From the NCBI GenBank assembly GCA_947503035.1, contig CANNCD010000008.1, forward strand, positions 1 through 64,000: DNA of 64,000 nt, read 5' to 3'. The notes beneath the pieces were generated by a model. It had not been told where the DNA came from. It was given only the letters and a program-made list of their open reading frames with translations, and searched no databases. Positions 55,493-64,000 of this stretch are shown here, in pieces. Source of the stretch: an uncultured Halocynthiibacter sp. GTDB taxonomy: Bacteria > Pseudomonadota > Alphaproteobacteria > Rhodobacterales > Rhodobacteraceae. Position 1 is the stretch's first letter. Each line of letters begins with the position of its first letter. A program made the position numbers and the translations under genes.

Positions 55493-58400
55493 GACGTGTT
55501 GCGTAGTCGTTCCAACATAGCGCGCGCAGAATTGGAGCGCGGCATCCAAAGACCCCGATCGATTGCCTCCTCAAGACGTTCCGCAATTTCCCGAAGGGCT
55601 GGCGCATTGTGGTTCTCTATGAATTGACGTGTGTCGTCGTCATCAATGAACGCCGCATGAACCGCATCAAAATGGTGCGACTTTACGGCACCCGTCGTCG
55701 CGGCAAAGGCGAACATGTAATCCACCGTCGCGGCGATCTCGAACGCGCCTTTGTACCCATGACGTTTGACACCATCGATCCATTTCGGGTTCACCACACG
55801 GGACCGCACGACGCGACCCATCTCGTCCTCAAGCGTGCGAATGACGGGCCGTTCGGGGCGGGAATGGTCGTTGTGATAGATCGTACGCGCCTGCCCCTGA
55901 AGGGTCTCAACGGCGGCTGCCGCGCCCCCTTCGAATTGGTAATAATCGTCGCTGTCCAACAGGTCATGTTCGCGGTTGTCTTGGTTCTGTACGATGGCCT
56001 CGGCCTGTGACAGGCGGGCTTCAAATCCGGCGCGGTCACGTTTGCCTTCGGCGTCTTTGCCATAGGCATAGCTGCCCCATTCCAGATAGGCCTCGGCTAG
56101 ATCGGCCTTGTCGTTCCAAAGACGTTCATCGATCATTGCCTGAAGCCCTGCGCCATATGCCCCGGGTTTCGACCCAAAGACACGGTGCGCGCCACCATCG
56201 GTCCGCATACGGGCGGCGGCGGGGTTTTGGGCTTCGCTCTCGTCCAGTGCCATGACGGCACGCGCGGCGCTATCAAATAGGGCGATCAATTGTGGAAATG
56301 CATCTCGGAAGAAACCGGAAATCCGCAGGGTCACATCGACGCGGGGGCGGCCCAAAACGCCCTCGGGAAGGATCTCAAACCCCGTCACGCGCCGGTTTGC
56401 GCTGTCCCATTTTGGTTTCACGCCCATCAACGCCATCGCCTGTGCGATATCATCGCCACCGGTGCGCATATTGGCCGTACCCCATGCCGTCACAAGCAGG
56501 CTTCGCGGCCAATCTCCATGATCCTGAAGGTGTTTTTCGATCAACAGGTTCGCCGATTTCCATCCCAAGGCCCATGCGGTCGGTGTCGGCACCGCGCGGC
56601 TATCGACGCTAAAGAAATTACGCCCCGTAGGCAGCACATCGAGACGACCGCGGGTTGGTGCGCCGGATGGCGCGGGGGCGACGAACTGCCCGTTAAGGGC
56701 GGTGAGAAGCCCCCCCCCTTCGGCGGGACCGCATCCCGCAAGGGTCGGTCGCACAGTGACGGCCACATGGTCAAACACGGCTTGCGACGCGGGGCCAACC
56801 GCCGCCTCGGTCCCGTCCAAAATCGCACTGGCCAGCATCTCAAGCCGCTCAATCGTGTCACCGGCACTGCGCCAGCTATCGTCGGCCATACCGGCCAAAA
56901 CATCGGGGCGCGGACCGGTCCAGCGGTCGGACATCTCGACCGACAGGGGATCGAAGTCCAACCCCAAATCATCGGCCAAGGCACGGATCACCGATGCGTC
57001 CGCACCGCCGCCATCACCACGGGGCACCCGCACCAACGCCTGAAGCAAATCGCGTTCCTGATCCCCAACGGGCGATTGGCCGAAAATATGCAGACCGTCG
57101 CGGATTTGCGCCTCTTTCAGCTCACAGAGATAGGCATCCAGTGTCGCCAAATCCGTGTCGATATCTTCGCCTGTCAGGCCCGCGTCCTCGCCCAATCCTG
57201 TGGCCGACGTCATGGCAAGGATCTCTTTTTTCAAAACCTCAATGCGGCGCGGATCAATGCCCGCCGCCTCGTAATATTCGTCGACCAATGCCTCAAGATC
57301 CTTCAACGGGCCATAGGCCTCTGCGCGGGTCAGGGGCGGGGTCAGGTGGTCAATAATCACGGCCTGCGCGCGGCGTTTGGCCTGTGTGCCTTCGCCGGGG
57401 TCATTGACAATAAACGGGTAAATATGCGGCATCGGGCCGAAAACAGCCTCGGGGATACAGGTCTCTGACAGGGCCAAGGCCTTACCAGGGAGCCATTCCA
57501 TATTCCCGTGTTTTCCCATGTGGACAATCGCGTGCGCGCCAAAGGCGTGGCGCAGATAGAAATAGAACGCGAGATAATTGTGCGGCGGTACAAGGTCCGG
57601 CGAATGATAGGTTTCGGTCGGATCGATGTTATAGCCGCGCGCGGGCTGCACGCCGACAACCGCATTGCCAAATTCGAAAACCGACAGCTTGAACGCACCA
57701 TCCTCACAGAATGGATCGGTCTCGGGCGCACCCCAACGATCTTCGATCTGATCTCGTACCACCGCAGGCAATGCACGATAGACCGTCAGATAATCTTCAA
57801 GGTCATAAGACACACCACCACTACGATCCGCGCGATCCGTAAGCCAATTGGTCGGACCCGCCATGATCTTGGCCATGAGCGCGTCCGAATCCGCTGGACG
57901 TTGGTGCACGGAATATCCAGCCTCGGCCATGATGTTCAACGCATGCACCGTCGCGGCGGGCGTATCAAGCCCGACGCCATTGGCCAGCCGCCCGTCCTTG
58001 TTCGGGTAGTTCGCAAGCACCAACGCGGCCTTGCGTTCGGCCACGGGGGTTGCGCGCAGCCGTGCCCAGTTCGCCGCCAGTTCCGCGACGAATGCGATCC
58101 GGTTCTCTTGCGGTTGATAGGTCGCAATGGGGCATTCGGTGGCGTCATCAAAGAACGCCTGACCCTTGAACGAAATCGCGCGGGACAGGATGCGTCCGTC
58201 CACCTCGGGGAGGGCGACGTTCATGGCGATATCGCGCCCCGACAACCCATGGAGGCCCTCGGCCCATGTGTCCTCGGTCCCTGCGGCCAGAACGGTTTGG
58301 AAAATCGGCGCGTCATTCGCTGCGGGCATCGTGAGTGGATTAGATGTCGCCGCATCCCCAGCGTGGGGCGACCCAACGGCGAATGACGTACAGTTCAAAA

Positions 58401-59181
58401 TCACCGCGGGCGGCGCGGCGTTGAACAGCCCGTCCAAGGTGGCGACGGACACGGGGTCCTTTAATGACGCGACAAAAACGGGCAGGGGATTCAGCCCTTG
58501 TTCCGTCAACGCCCGCGTCAGTTTCGCGATGGGCGCAAGGCCAGCACCCTGTACCAATGCGCGGTAAAACACGATGGGCACGACGGGGGCATCGGGCGTC
58601 CATTCGGCGCGCGCCGCGTCGATATCCGCAATCCCAGCACCAGGCCAAAACACACCGGCCCGCAACAAGGGGCGCGCGGGCGATGGCTTTTCACCACCTG
58701 TGATCATCGCATTGGCATAGGCCAAAAACGCCGCGCTGTTTTCCGGTCCGCCCTCGACCATATAGGCCCAAAGCGCGTCGTAATCTTCGCGCGATACGGT
58801 GGACAATTGCCACAGGTCTTCGTCGGGTTTGTCATCCCCCGGAAGGGCGACAAACGGGATGCCCGCCGCGTGCAAATGCGCTGCGTATTGTTCCGCGCCG
58901 TATTTCCAATATCCGGTTCCGCCCAGCACCCGCGCGATCACGATCTTGGATTTGGTCGCACAGTGTTCGATGTGTAAATCCACCGACATCGGGTGGTTCA
59001 AATGCATCATTGACGCCAACCGAAGATCGGGCGCGTCGTCCATTTCGCTGCGGGCCACCGAAAGGGCCGCCAATTCGGTATCCGCCGCCGAGATGAACAC
59101 GATATCGGCGGGGGTCTGTCCCAAATCAACGGGTTCCGTGCCGTCATCAACGGCGCCGGCAGTCGCAGCAAGAAGGTGCAT
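55489..59181 (-). CDS. cobN: cobaltochelatase subunit CobN
   Basis: This is the large (1230-residue) subunit of the aerobic cobaltochelatase, which inserts Co2+ into hydrogenobyrinic acid a,c-diamide with ATP through CobS/CobT. It shares the magnesium-chelatase H-subunit fold, with segments IVIARVLGGTGYWKYG near residue 80, YKVAIVDH-like QAVIIDHLTPPLTRA, IVHMGKHGNMEWLPGKAL (conserved His and Lys) and TAWGTANMRTGGDDIAQA. The length suits the family. It overlaps the GNAT gene stop by one base, so cobW, GNAT and cobN are one coupled transcript. CobS and CobT genes are not in the window. Confidence 0.95.
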   Translation of the reverse strand: MHLLAATAGAVDDGTEPVDLGQTPADIVFISAADTELAALSVARSEMDDAPDLRLASMMHLNHPMSVDLHIEHCATKSKIVIARVLGGTGYWKYGAEQYAAHLHAAGIPFVALPGDDKPDEDLWQLSTVSREDYDALWAYMVEGGPENSAAFLAYANAMITGGEKPSPARPLLRAGVFWPGAGIADIDAARAEWTPDAPVVPIVFYRALVQGAGLAPIAKLTRALTEQGLNPLPVFVASLKDPVSVATLDGLFNAAPPAVILNCTSFAVGSPHAGDAATSNPLTMPAANDAPIFQTVLAAGTEDTWAEGLHGLSGRDIAMNVALPEVDGRILSRAISFKGQAFFDDATECPIATYQPQENRIAFVAELAANWARLRATPVAERKAALVLANYPNKDGRLANGVGLDTPAATVHALNIMAEAGYSVHQRPADSDALMAKIMAGPTNWLTDRADRSGGVSYDLEDYLTVYRALPAVVRDQIEDRWGAPETDPFCEDGAFKLSVFEFGNAVVGVQPARGYNIDPTETYHSPDLVPPHNYLAFYFYLRHAFGAHAIVHMGKHGNMEWLPGKALALSETCIPEAVFGPMPHIYPFIVNDPGEGTQAKRRAQAVIIDHLTPPLTRAEAYGPLKDLEALVDEYYEAAGIDPRRIEVLKKEILAMTSATGLGEDAGLTGEDIDTDLATLDAYLCELKEAQIRDGLHIFGQSPVGDQERDLLQALVRVPRGDGGGADASVIRALADDLGLDFDPLSVEMSDRWTGPRPDVLAGMADDSWRSAGDTIERLEMLASAILDGTEAAVGPASQAVFDHVAVTVRPTLAGCGPAEGGGLLTALNGQFVAPAPSGAPTRGRLDVLPTGRNFFSVDSRAVPTPTAWALGWKSANLLIEKHLQDHGDWPRSLLVTAWGTANMRTGGDDIAQAMALMGVKPKWDSANRRVTGFEILPEGVLGRPRVDVTLRISGFFRDAFPQLIALFDSAARAVMALDESEAQNPAAARMRTDGGAHRVFGSKPGAYGAGLQAMIDERLWNDKADLAEAYLEWGSYAYGKDAEGKRDRAGFEARLSQAEAIVQNQDNREHDLLDSDDYYQFEGGAAAAVETLQGQARTIYHNDHSRPERPVIRTLEDEMGRVVRSRVVNPKWIDGVKRHGYKGAFEIAATVDYMFAFAATTGAVKSHHFDAVHAAFIDDDDTRQFIENHNAPALREIAERLEEAIDRGLWMPRSNSARAMLERLRNTS

Positions 59182-59633
59182 TACAGGGTCTTTTCCATAA
59201 ATAGGCTGGCGGGATGATCGTCATATTCGCCAAACGGCCCGATTTCGACATAGCCAAGCGAACGGTACAGTTTCACCGCCGCAGCAAGTTTTTCACCGGT
59301 TTCAAGCCGCACAAGCGGGATGTCGATTGCCTCGGCGCGCAGGTGGAAGTTCTCCATCAAGGCGCGTCCGACGCCGTGTCCACGCCCTTTGGGGGACACA
59401 AACAGACGTTTTACTTCGACATAGTCGCCGCATTTCACCATGGCGACACAACCAACGGCGACACCATCGAGACGGGCGACGATGAAAAACACCGCTGGAA
59501 TGTCGAGCTCCTCTGGGTCGAGGGTGAAACATTCGTCCTCAGTATAGACTTCGCGCAGGGCCGCATCGCTTCCGGCCAAAAGGACGCGTGCCTCATCCGT
59601 CAGCGGGCTCTCAAGACCGAACGTTAGGCTCAT
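59181..59633 (-). CDS. GNAT family N-acetyltransferase embedded in the B12 operon
   Basis: This 150-residue single-domain GNAT has VFFIVARLDGVAVGCVAM (central strands), VEVKRLFVSPKGRGHGVGRALM (acetyl-CoA pyrophosphate loop with RGHGVG) and VKLYRSLGYVEIGPFGEY. It resembles PhnO/ArgA-like small acetyltransferases, but no substrate is indicated. Its ATG overlaps the cobW stop (ATGA) and its TAA overlaps the cobN ATG, so it is firmly within a cobalamin-regulated translation unit. A direct role in cobalamin metabolism is possible but unknown. Confidence 0.88.
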   Translation of the reverse strand: MSLTFGLESPLTDEARVLLAGSDAALREVYTEDECFTLDPEELDIPAVFFIVARLDGVAVGCVAMVKCGDYVEVKRLFVSPKGRGHGVGRALMENFHLRAEAIDIPLVRLETGEKLAAAVKLYRSLGYVEIGPFGEYDDHPASLFMEKTL

Positions 59634-60715
59634 GCGGAGAGGGCCTTGGTGATGGCGGCCTGATCAAGACCGTGGTGGCCGATGACAACCAGACGGGTTT
59701 CGCGGGCTTCATTCGCGGCAATCGGACGGTCGAAATAGGTGTCGATGCGCGGACCAACCGCCTGCAATGTCAAACGCATGGGTTTGCCCGCAACGGCGGC
59801 GAACCCCTTAAGACGTAGAATGCCGTGGTCCTTGATGACGGAAACAACTTGGTCGGAGAACGCGGCCGCGTCGGCCAGTTCAGGCAGGGTGACGACAAAG
59901 CTCTCGAATTCGTCGTGGCCGTGTTCATCGTGATGATGGTGGTGATGCCCGTGATCATGGTCATCATGATCGTGATGGTGGTCGTCATCGTGGTGGTGGT
60001 GCACTTCGTGGCGGGCGTCCAATGTGGCCTCGGCGCTGGCCCCTTGGCCAAGCAACACATCCACAGGCAATGCGCCGTGGGACGCCTTGACGACCTGCAC
60101 GCCATCGCGGCTCTCGTCCAGTAATTTCGCAACCAATGCGTCGGCGGCACCCGCGTCCAACAGGTCGGCCTTGTTCACGACGATCATATCGGCACAGGCG
60201 ATCTGGTCTTCGAACAGCTCGGACAGGGGGGTCTCGTGGTCGAGGTTCTCGTCCATCTTGCGTTGGGCATCAACGGCGGCCACGTTATGGGCAAACACGC
60301 CATCGGACACGGCACGGCCATCAACAACGGTCACCACACCATCGACGGTCACCTTGGTGGAAATTTCGGGCCAGTTGAACGCGCGCACCAACGGCTGGGG
60401 CAGGGCAAGGCCGGATGTTTCGATCACGATGTGGTCTGGCTTGTCCTCACGGGACAACAGCTTTTCCATGGTCGGAATGAAATCGTCGGCGACGGTGCAA
60501 CAGATACAGCCGTTGGACAGCTCCATGATGTCGTCTTCGGTGCAGGTTTCATCTCCACAGCCCTTAAGGATGTCGCCATCCACGCCAAGATCGCCAAATT
60601 CGTTGATGATCAACGCGATGCGGCGACCTTCGGAATTTTCCAACATGTGTCGGATCAATGTCGTTTTGCCTGCGCCCAAAAATCCGGTCACAACGGTTGC
60701 TGGAATCTTCGCCAT
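59630..60715 (-). CDS. cobW: cobalamin biosynthesis GTPase CobW
   Basis: This 361-residue COG0523 GTPase has Walker A in VTGFLGAGKTTLIRHML, the metal-binding CxCC motif in NGCICCTVADDF near residue 70, VVNKADLL (G4) and a His/Asp-rich tract at about residues 230-262 that would bind metal. The C-terminal CobW_C domain follows (GILRLKGFAAVAGKPMRL). CobW is thought to deliver Co2+ to the CobNST chelatase. ATG 60715 begins the conserved N-terminus. Its leader carries a cobalamin riboswitch, so it is the first gene of the B12-repressed unit. Confidence 0.95.
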   Translation of the reverse strand: MAKIPATVVTGFLGAGKTTLIRHMLENSEGRRIALIINEFGDLGVDGDILKGCGDETCTEDDIMELSNGCICCTVADDFIPTMEKLLSREDKPDHIVIETSGLALPQPLVRAFNWPEISTKVTVDGVVTVVDGRAVSDGVFAHNVAAVDAQRKMDENLDHETPLSELFEDQIACADMIVVNKADLLDAGAADALVAKLLDESRDGVQVVKASHGALPVDVLLGQGASAEATLDARHEVHHHHDDDHHHDHDDHDHGHHHHHHDEHGHDEFESFVVTLPELADAAAFSDQVVSVIKDHGILRLKGFAAVAGKPMRLTLQAVGPRIDTYFDRPIAANEARETRLVVIGHHGLDQAAITKALSA

Positions 60716-60789
60716 ATCGGTCGTCCTATATAAAGGGGGCGGGAAACACATCTGTCCCCGCGGATCACCCCGTCCGCATCACATGTCGC

Positions 60790-60950
60790 ATGGCTGGTCT
60801 CCTGGCTTGCGGGTCACTGCGGTCCGGCCCCTTCCCGATGCGGTGCATCAGTGGTTTGGCGTTACGCTCGTCGCTTACAGTCGCGGGGGCGGCTTTGGTA
60901 TTGAACCAAATTCCCAATTCATCCCCAAACGGGGAACCATACAGGGGCCA
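60790..60950 (-). promoter_or_regulatory. cobalamin (adenosylcobalamin) riboswitch
   Basis: On the minus strand the leader carries the B12 box AGCCAGGAGACCAGCC (60792-60807) and, upstream of it, the conserved GCGACTGTAAGCG (60872-60884) within a GCC-rich stem. Further upstream come GGTTCCCC and TGAATTGGGAA-type helices of the AdoCbl aptamer. It lies about 75 bases before the cobW ATG. High B12 should shut off cobW-GNAT-cobN. The outer limits are approximate. Confidence 0.92.
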
Positions 60951-61041
60951 TTTGCGCCGTTTGTGTCGTGATGGTCAAGCAGGTTCACGACGTAATTTCA
61001 CCGAAATACACCCCCAAGACAGGGGGCAAACGGCCATATCT

Positions 61042-61050
61042 TGTGGATAA
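61042..61050 (-). promoter_or_regulatory. perfect DnaA-box sequence
   Basis: TGTGGATAA on the plus strand is the reverse complement of the consensus R-box TTATCCACA. Only one copy is present, about 95 bases upstream of the smc start, so it is not an origin. It may be a chance match or a DnaA-controlled site. Confidence 0.4.
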
Positions 61051-61144
61051 GTCGGGGTTTGCGGGCATATTTCGGGTTTTCCGTTGACTCGTTAACCACA
61101 TGATTCAAAGGTTTTTAACCACTGGAATCACCAAGGACCCGCAT

Positions 61145-64000
61145 TTGCGTTTTTCACGACTACGTCTCAATGGCTTCAAAAGCTTTGTTGACCCGACCGA
61201 TCTGGTGATCGCGGATGGTCTGACCGGCGTTGTCGGGCCGAACGGCTGTGGGAAATCGAATCTGCTTGAAGGTCTGCGTTGGGTCATGGGCGAAACCCGT
61301 GCCAAGGCGATGCGCGGCGGCGGCATGGAGGACGTGATCTTTGCCGGCACGTCGTCGCGCAACCCCCGCAATTTCGCCGAGGTCAGCCTGACGATTGATA
61401 ACTCCGAACGGCTCGCGCCTGCTGGGTTCAACGAACTGGACCAACTTGATGTGGTGCGCCGGATCACCCGTGATGCGGGGTCTGCGTATAAAACCAACGG
61501 CCGTGATGTGCGGGCGCGTGACGTCCAGATGTTGTTCGCCGACGCCTCCACCGGTGCCCATTCCCCCGCGCTTGTGCGCCAAGGGATGATCAGCGAATTG
61601 ATCAACGCGAAACCCAAGGCCCGCCGCCGTATCTTGGAAGAGGCCGCTGGTATTTCCGGTCTCTATGCGCGGCGCCATGAGGCGGAATTGAAACTTAAGG
61701 GCACAGAGACCAACCTTGCCCGTGTCGAAGACGTGTTGGAGCAACTCGCCGCGCAGCTCTCGACCCTTGCCCGTCAGGCGAAACAGGCCGAACGGTATCG
61801 CAGCATTGGCACCGACCTTCGCCGCGCCGAGGGTATGTTGCTGTTCCGTCGCTGGAAAGAGGCCGACACCGCCCGCCAGACCGCCGCCGAAGAATTCACC
61901 GAACGCACGCGCGCCGCCGCCGCCGCCGAAACCGCCGCCCGTCAGGCCGCGACCGCCCGCCAAACCGCCGAAGATGTACTACCGCCCCTTCGCGAAGAAG
62001 AGGCCATCGCCGCCGCGATCCTGCAACGTCTGTTGGTGCAACGCGATGCGCTGGATGATCAGGAAACGCAGGCACAGGACTTGATCCGCACCCTGCAAAA
62101 CCGGATCATGCAGCTGGGCGCAGATATGGAGCGCGAGGCGGGTCTGAATAAGGACGCCGGCGAAACGATTGAGCGGCTCGAATGGGAGCAGGACCAGATC
62201 CAAAAGGCCCATGAGGGCGCCGATGACGCACTGGCCGAGGCCCAAGAACAGGCCCGCACCGCCGCCGAGGCTTTGGCCGAACAAGAAGAACATCTGGGCG
62301 AGATGACCGAAGACGTGGCCCGTCTGTCGGCCCGCCACCAATCCGCGAACCGTCTGTTGGCCGACACGCAAAAGGCCCTAACCCAAAGCGAAGCCGAAGC
62401 CGCCCGCGCCAATGACGCGATGGGGGCCGCACAGACCGCACTGGTCGAAGCCGAAGCCGCGTATGAGGCCGCCGAAATCGCCCAAGCCGCCGCAGAAGAG
62501 GCCACCGAGGTCGCCGAGGCCGCCCTAATCGAGGCCGAAGAGGCGCGCACCGAAATGCAGTCCCAAGAAACCATCGCCCGCGCAGCGCGAAGCGAAGCCG
62601 AGGGGGAGGCAAACGCCATCCGCGCTGAGGTGTCTGCGCTGGCGCGATTGGTAGAACGGGACGCGTCCGAAGACGGTCAGGTGATCGATCAGGTGCGTGT
62701 GGACACGGGCTATGAAAAGGCGCTGGGAGCGGCCTTGGCCGAGGATCTTCGTGCGCCGGAAATCGCCGCCGATCAGATGTCTGGCTGGGTTGATTTGCCG
62801 GAATATGACGCGCATCAGGGGTTGCCGTCCGGTGTCCGTGCGTTGAACGAATATGTGACCGTGCCACATGTGTTGGCGCGCCGGATCGGGCAGGTTGGTC
62901 TGGTCGATGCCGCCGACGGTGCCGCCATTCAGGCCGCCTTGTTGCCCGGTCAAAGCGTCGTCAGCATCGAGGGCGATCTGTGGCGTTGGGACGGGTTCCG
63001 TGCCGGTGCCGAGGATGCGCCAAGCGCTGCCGCGTTGCGGTTGCAGCAGTTGAACAAACTGGTGTCGATGAAGGCCGACCTTGAAGTCGCCGAGGCCCGC
63101 GCCGAGACCGCCGTGGCCACCCATGATGACATCACCGCCCAGTTGGCCGACCTGACCCATGCGGACCAATCTGCCCGCGATGCCCGCCGTCTGGCTGACC
63201 GCGACATGAGCGACACCGGTCGCGCCCTGTCACGTGCCGAGGCCGAACAAAGCATCGCAAACGGCAAAGTCGAGAGCCTCACGCTTGCCGTGGCTCGTCA
63301 CGAAGAAGAGGCGATGGCTGCCCGCACCCGTCTGCGCGACGCCGAGGCGGGCGTGGCCGATCTGGGCGATTTGGATGCCGCGCGCGGTGCCGTTGAAGAC
63401 ATCAAAATGACCGTCGAGGCGGCGCGCATCACTATGATGACCAAACGCAGCATCCAAGATGAACTGCGCCGCGAAGGCGAACGCCGTACCAAGCGCAGCC
63501 AAGAAATCACCAAGGAAATCAGCGGCTGGCGTCACCGTTTGGACACGGCGACCACGCGGATCGATGAACTGGCCGAACGCAAGGCCGAAAACGAAGACGC
63601 CCTTGAGGATGCGATCGTCGCACCTGAGGAAATCACAGCCAAACGCGAAGAGCTGGGCGAGGCGATCGAGGCCGCAGAAGAACGTCGGGGGATTGCGTCT
63701 GAGGCATTGGCCGGTGCGGAAAACACCCTGCGCGAGGCCGTCGCCGAAGAGCGCGATTGCGAACGCACCGCCGGCGAAGCCCGCGAGGCCCGCGCCCGTT
63801 CCGAAGCCCGCGCCGAGGCCGCCTTGGACACGGTTGCGCAGGCCGCCGAACGCATTGCAGAAGACCAAGAAACGACGCCCGAGACATTGCTCGAGACGCT
63901 AGAAATCAACCCTGACGCCATGCCCGCGTCCGAGGTGATCGAGGCGGATGTGAACCGTTTGAAACGGCAGCGGGATTCGTTGGGTGCGGTGAACCTGCGC
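61145..64000 (+). CDS. smc: chromosome segregation protein SMC (N-terminal part, cut by window end)
   Basis: The first 952 residues of SMC, open to the last base. It starts LRFSRLRLNGFKSF (TTG at 61145, AAGGA about 7 bases upstream). Walker A follows in GVVGPNGCGKSN near residue 36, the switch region ISELINAKPKARRRIL and EEAAGI near residue 165. Two long Glu/Ala/Arg-rich coiled-coil arms flank the hinge near residues 515-630 (DTGYEKALGAALAEDLRAPE onward). The last visible residues read RDSLGAVNLR, close to the C-terminal head. The missing portion holds the second half of the ATPase head. SMC with ScpA/B loops and organises the chromosome. Confidence 0.95.
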   Translation, partial: MRFSRLRLNGFKSFVDPTDLVIADGLTGVVGPNGCGKSNLLEGLRWVMGETRAKAMRGGGMEDVIFAGTSSRNPRNFAEVSLTIDNSERLAPAGFNELDQLDVVRRITRDAGSAYKTNGRDVRARDVQMLFADASTGAHSPALVRQGMISELINAKPKARRRILEEAAGISGLYARRHEAELKLKGTETNLARVEDVLEQLAAQLSTLARQAKQAERYRSIGTDLRRAEGMLLFRRWKEADTARQTAAEEFTERTRAAAAAETAARQAATARQTAEDVLPPLREEEAIAAAILQRLLVQRDALDDQETQAQDLIRTLQNRIMQLGADMEREAGLNKDAGETIERLEWEQDQIQKAHEGADDALAEAQEQARTAAEALAEQEEHLGEMTEDVARLSARHQSANRLLADTQKALTQSEAEAARANDAMGAAQTALVEAEAAYEAAEIAQAAAEEATEVAEAALIEAEEARTEMQSQETIARAARSEAEGEANAIRAEVSALARLVERDASEDGQVIDQVRVDTGYEKALGAALAEDLRAPEIAADQMSGWVDLPEYDAHQGLPSGVRALNEYVTVPHVLARRIGQVGLVDAADGAAIQAALLPGQSVVSIEGDLWRWDGFRAGAEDAPSAAALRLQQLNKLVSMKADLEVAEARAETAVATHDDITAQLADLTHADQSARDARRLADRDMSDTGRALSRAEAEQSIANGKVESLTLAVARHEEEAMAARTRLRDAEAGVADLGDLDAARGAVEDIKMTVEAARITMMTKRSIQDELRREGERRTKRSQEITKEISGWRHRLDTATTRIDELAERKAENEDALEDAIVAPEEITAKREELGEAIEAAEERRGIASEALAGAENTLREAVAEERDCERTAGEAREARARSEARAEAALDTVAQAAERIAEDQETTPETLLETLEINPDAMPASEVIEADVNRLKRQRDSLGAVNLR

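Larger units (their letters stand above)
60716..61144. other. intergenic region between cobW and smc
   Basis: No protein gene is supported in these 429 bases. It holds the cobalamin riboswitch (minus strand, next to cobW), a perfect DnaA-box sequence at 61042-61050, and the smc upstream region, in which AAGGA lies about 7 bases before the TTG start. Confidence 0.6.

Noticed and set aside
57508-58386. 292-codon plus-strand frame inside cobN
   Set aside because: Antisense shadow of cobN; no motif, no binding site, and cobN is certain.
59930-60010. His/Asp-rich repeat in cobW as sequence artefact
   Set aside because: Such metal-binding His-rich tracts are typical of CobW/COG0523 proteins and the frame is intact through it.
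61042-61050. DnaA box as evidence for a replication origin
   Set aside because: A single box with no AT-rich unwinding element, no box cluster and no dnaA/gidA neighbour.
61160-61963. Long minus-strand frames opposite smc, Gly/Ala-rich
   Set aside because: Low-complexity antisense of the smc coiled-coil and head; the plus frame carries the Walker A and LGAVNLR signatures.

Overview
The window is 64 kb of alphaproteobacterial chromosome, almost certainly from a marine Rhodobacterales (Roseobacter-group) bacterium. The evidence is the gene set: a DUF2794 protein, cobaltochelatase CobN with CobW and CobO under a cobalamin riboswitch, an MlaA/MlaC pair, a homodimeric E1-type transketolase, several small families typical of roseobacters, and dense gene packing with many ATGA/TGATG start-stop overlaps. 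No rRNA, tRNA, CRISPR array, prophage or intact insertion sequence was found.

Layout. 1-0.5 kb: a region with atypical codons and no convincing gene. 0.5-9.5 kb: an E1-type transketolase, YaeQ, a lipoprotein hydrolase, a SulP anion transporter, a Dabb protein, a DEAD-box helicase and asd. 9.6-12.5 kb: a LysR regulator divergent from a tandem SnoaL-domain exported protein, then a beta-carbonic anhydrase. 12.5-18.6 kb: an M17 aminopeptidase overlapping an NlpC/P60 protein, DUF2794, UPF0178, a HAD phosphatase, an alpha/beta hydrolase and ZapE. 18.6-28.7 kb: folC-accD, a CPBP protease, ilvD, three little-known proteins, an FadH-like reductase and a LysR regulator. 28.7-36.8 kb: an OmpA-type protein, a GNAT-CinA pair, sfsA-map, a HAD-rsmD-flavoprotein overlap chain, a peroxiredoxin and an MscS channel. 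36.8-43.0 kb: an overlapping RidA-GDPD-FemAB-like operon, mlaA-mlaC and a class A penicillin-binding protein. 43.0-46.5 kb: glnK-amtB behind an unusual repeat-rich promoter, a secreted beta-trefoil-like protein and an AT-rich DUF2971 gene. 46.5-54.4 kb: an aminotransferase, a sulfurtransferase, a small glycine-zipper protein, smpB, dapA, a lytic transglycosylase, and mnmD divergent from an MnmC-like oxidase. 54.4-61 kb: cobO, a broken lipoprotein gene, cobN, a GNAT gene and cobW, with a B12 riboswitch upstream of cobW. 61.1-64 kb: smc, cut by the window end.

How the genes work together. asd and dapA serve the lysine/DAP branch and ilvD the branched-chain amino acids. glnK-amtB handles ammonium uptake. 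The penicillin-binding protein, Slt, NlpC/P60 and M17 proteins touch murein synthesis or turnover. MlaA/MlaC maintain outer-membrane lipid asymmetry. CobW/CobN/CobO form a B12 synthesis block that should be repressed by its own product.

Most of the window is ordinary core chromosome. The best second-look items are: a lipoprotein gene broken by a single in-frame TAA; the symmetrical repeat array in front of glnK; a DUF2971 gene that may start with ATT; a GNAT gene locked inside the B12 operon; the divergent mnmD/mnmC-like split; and a small glycine-zipper protein.
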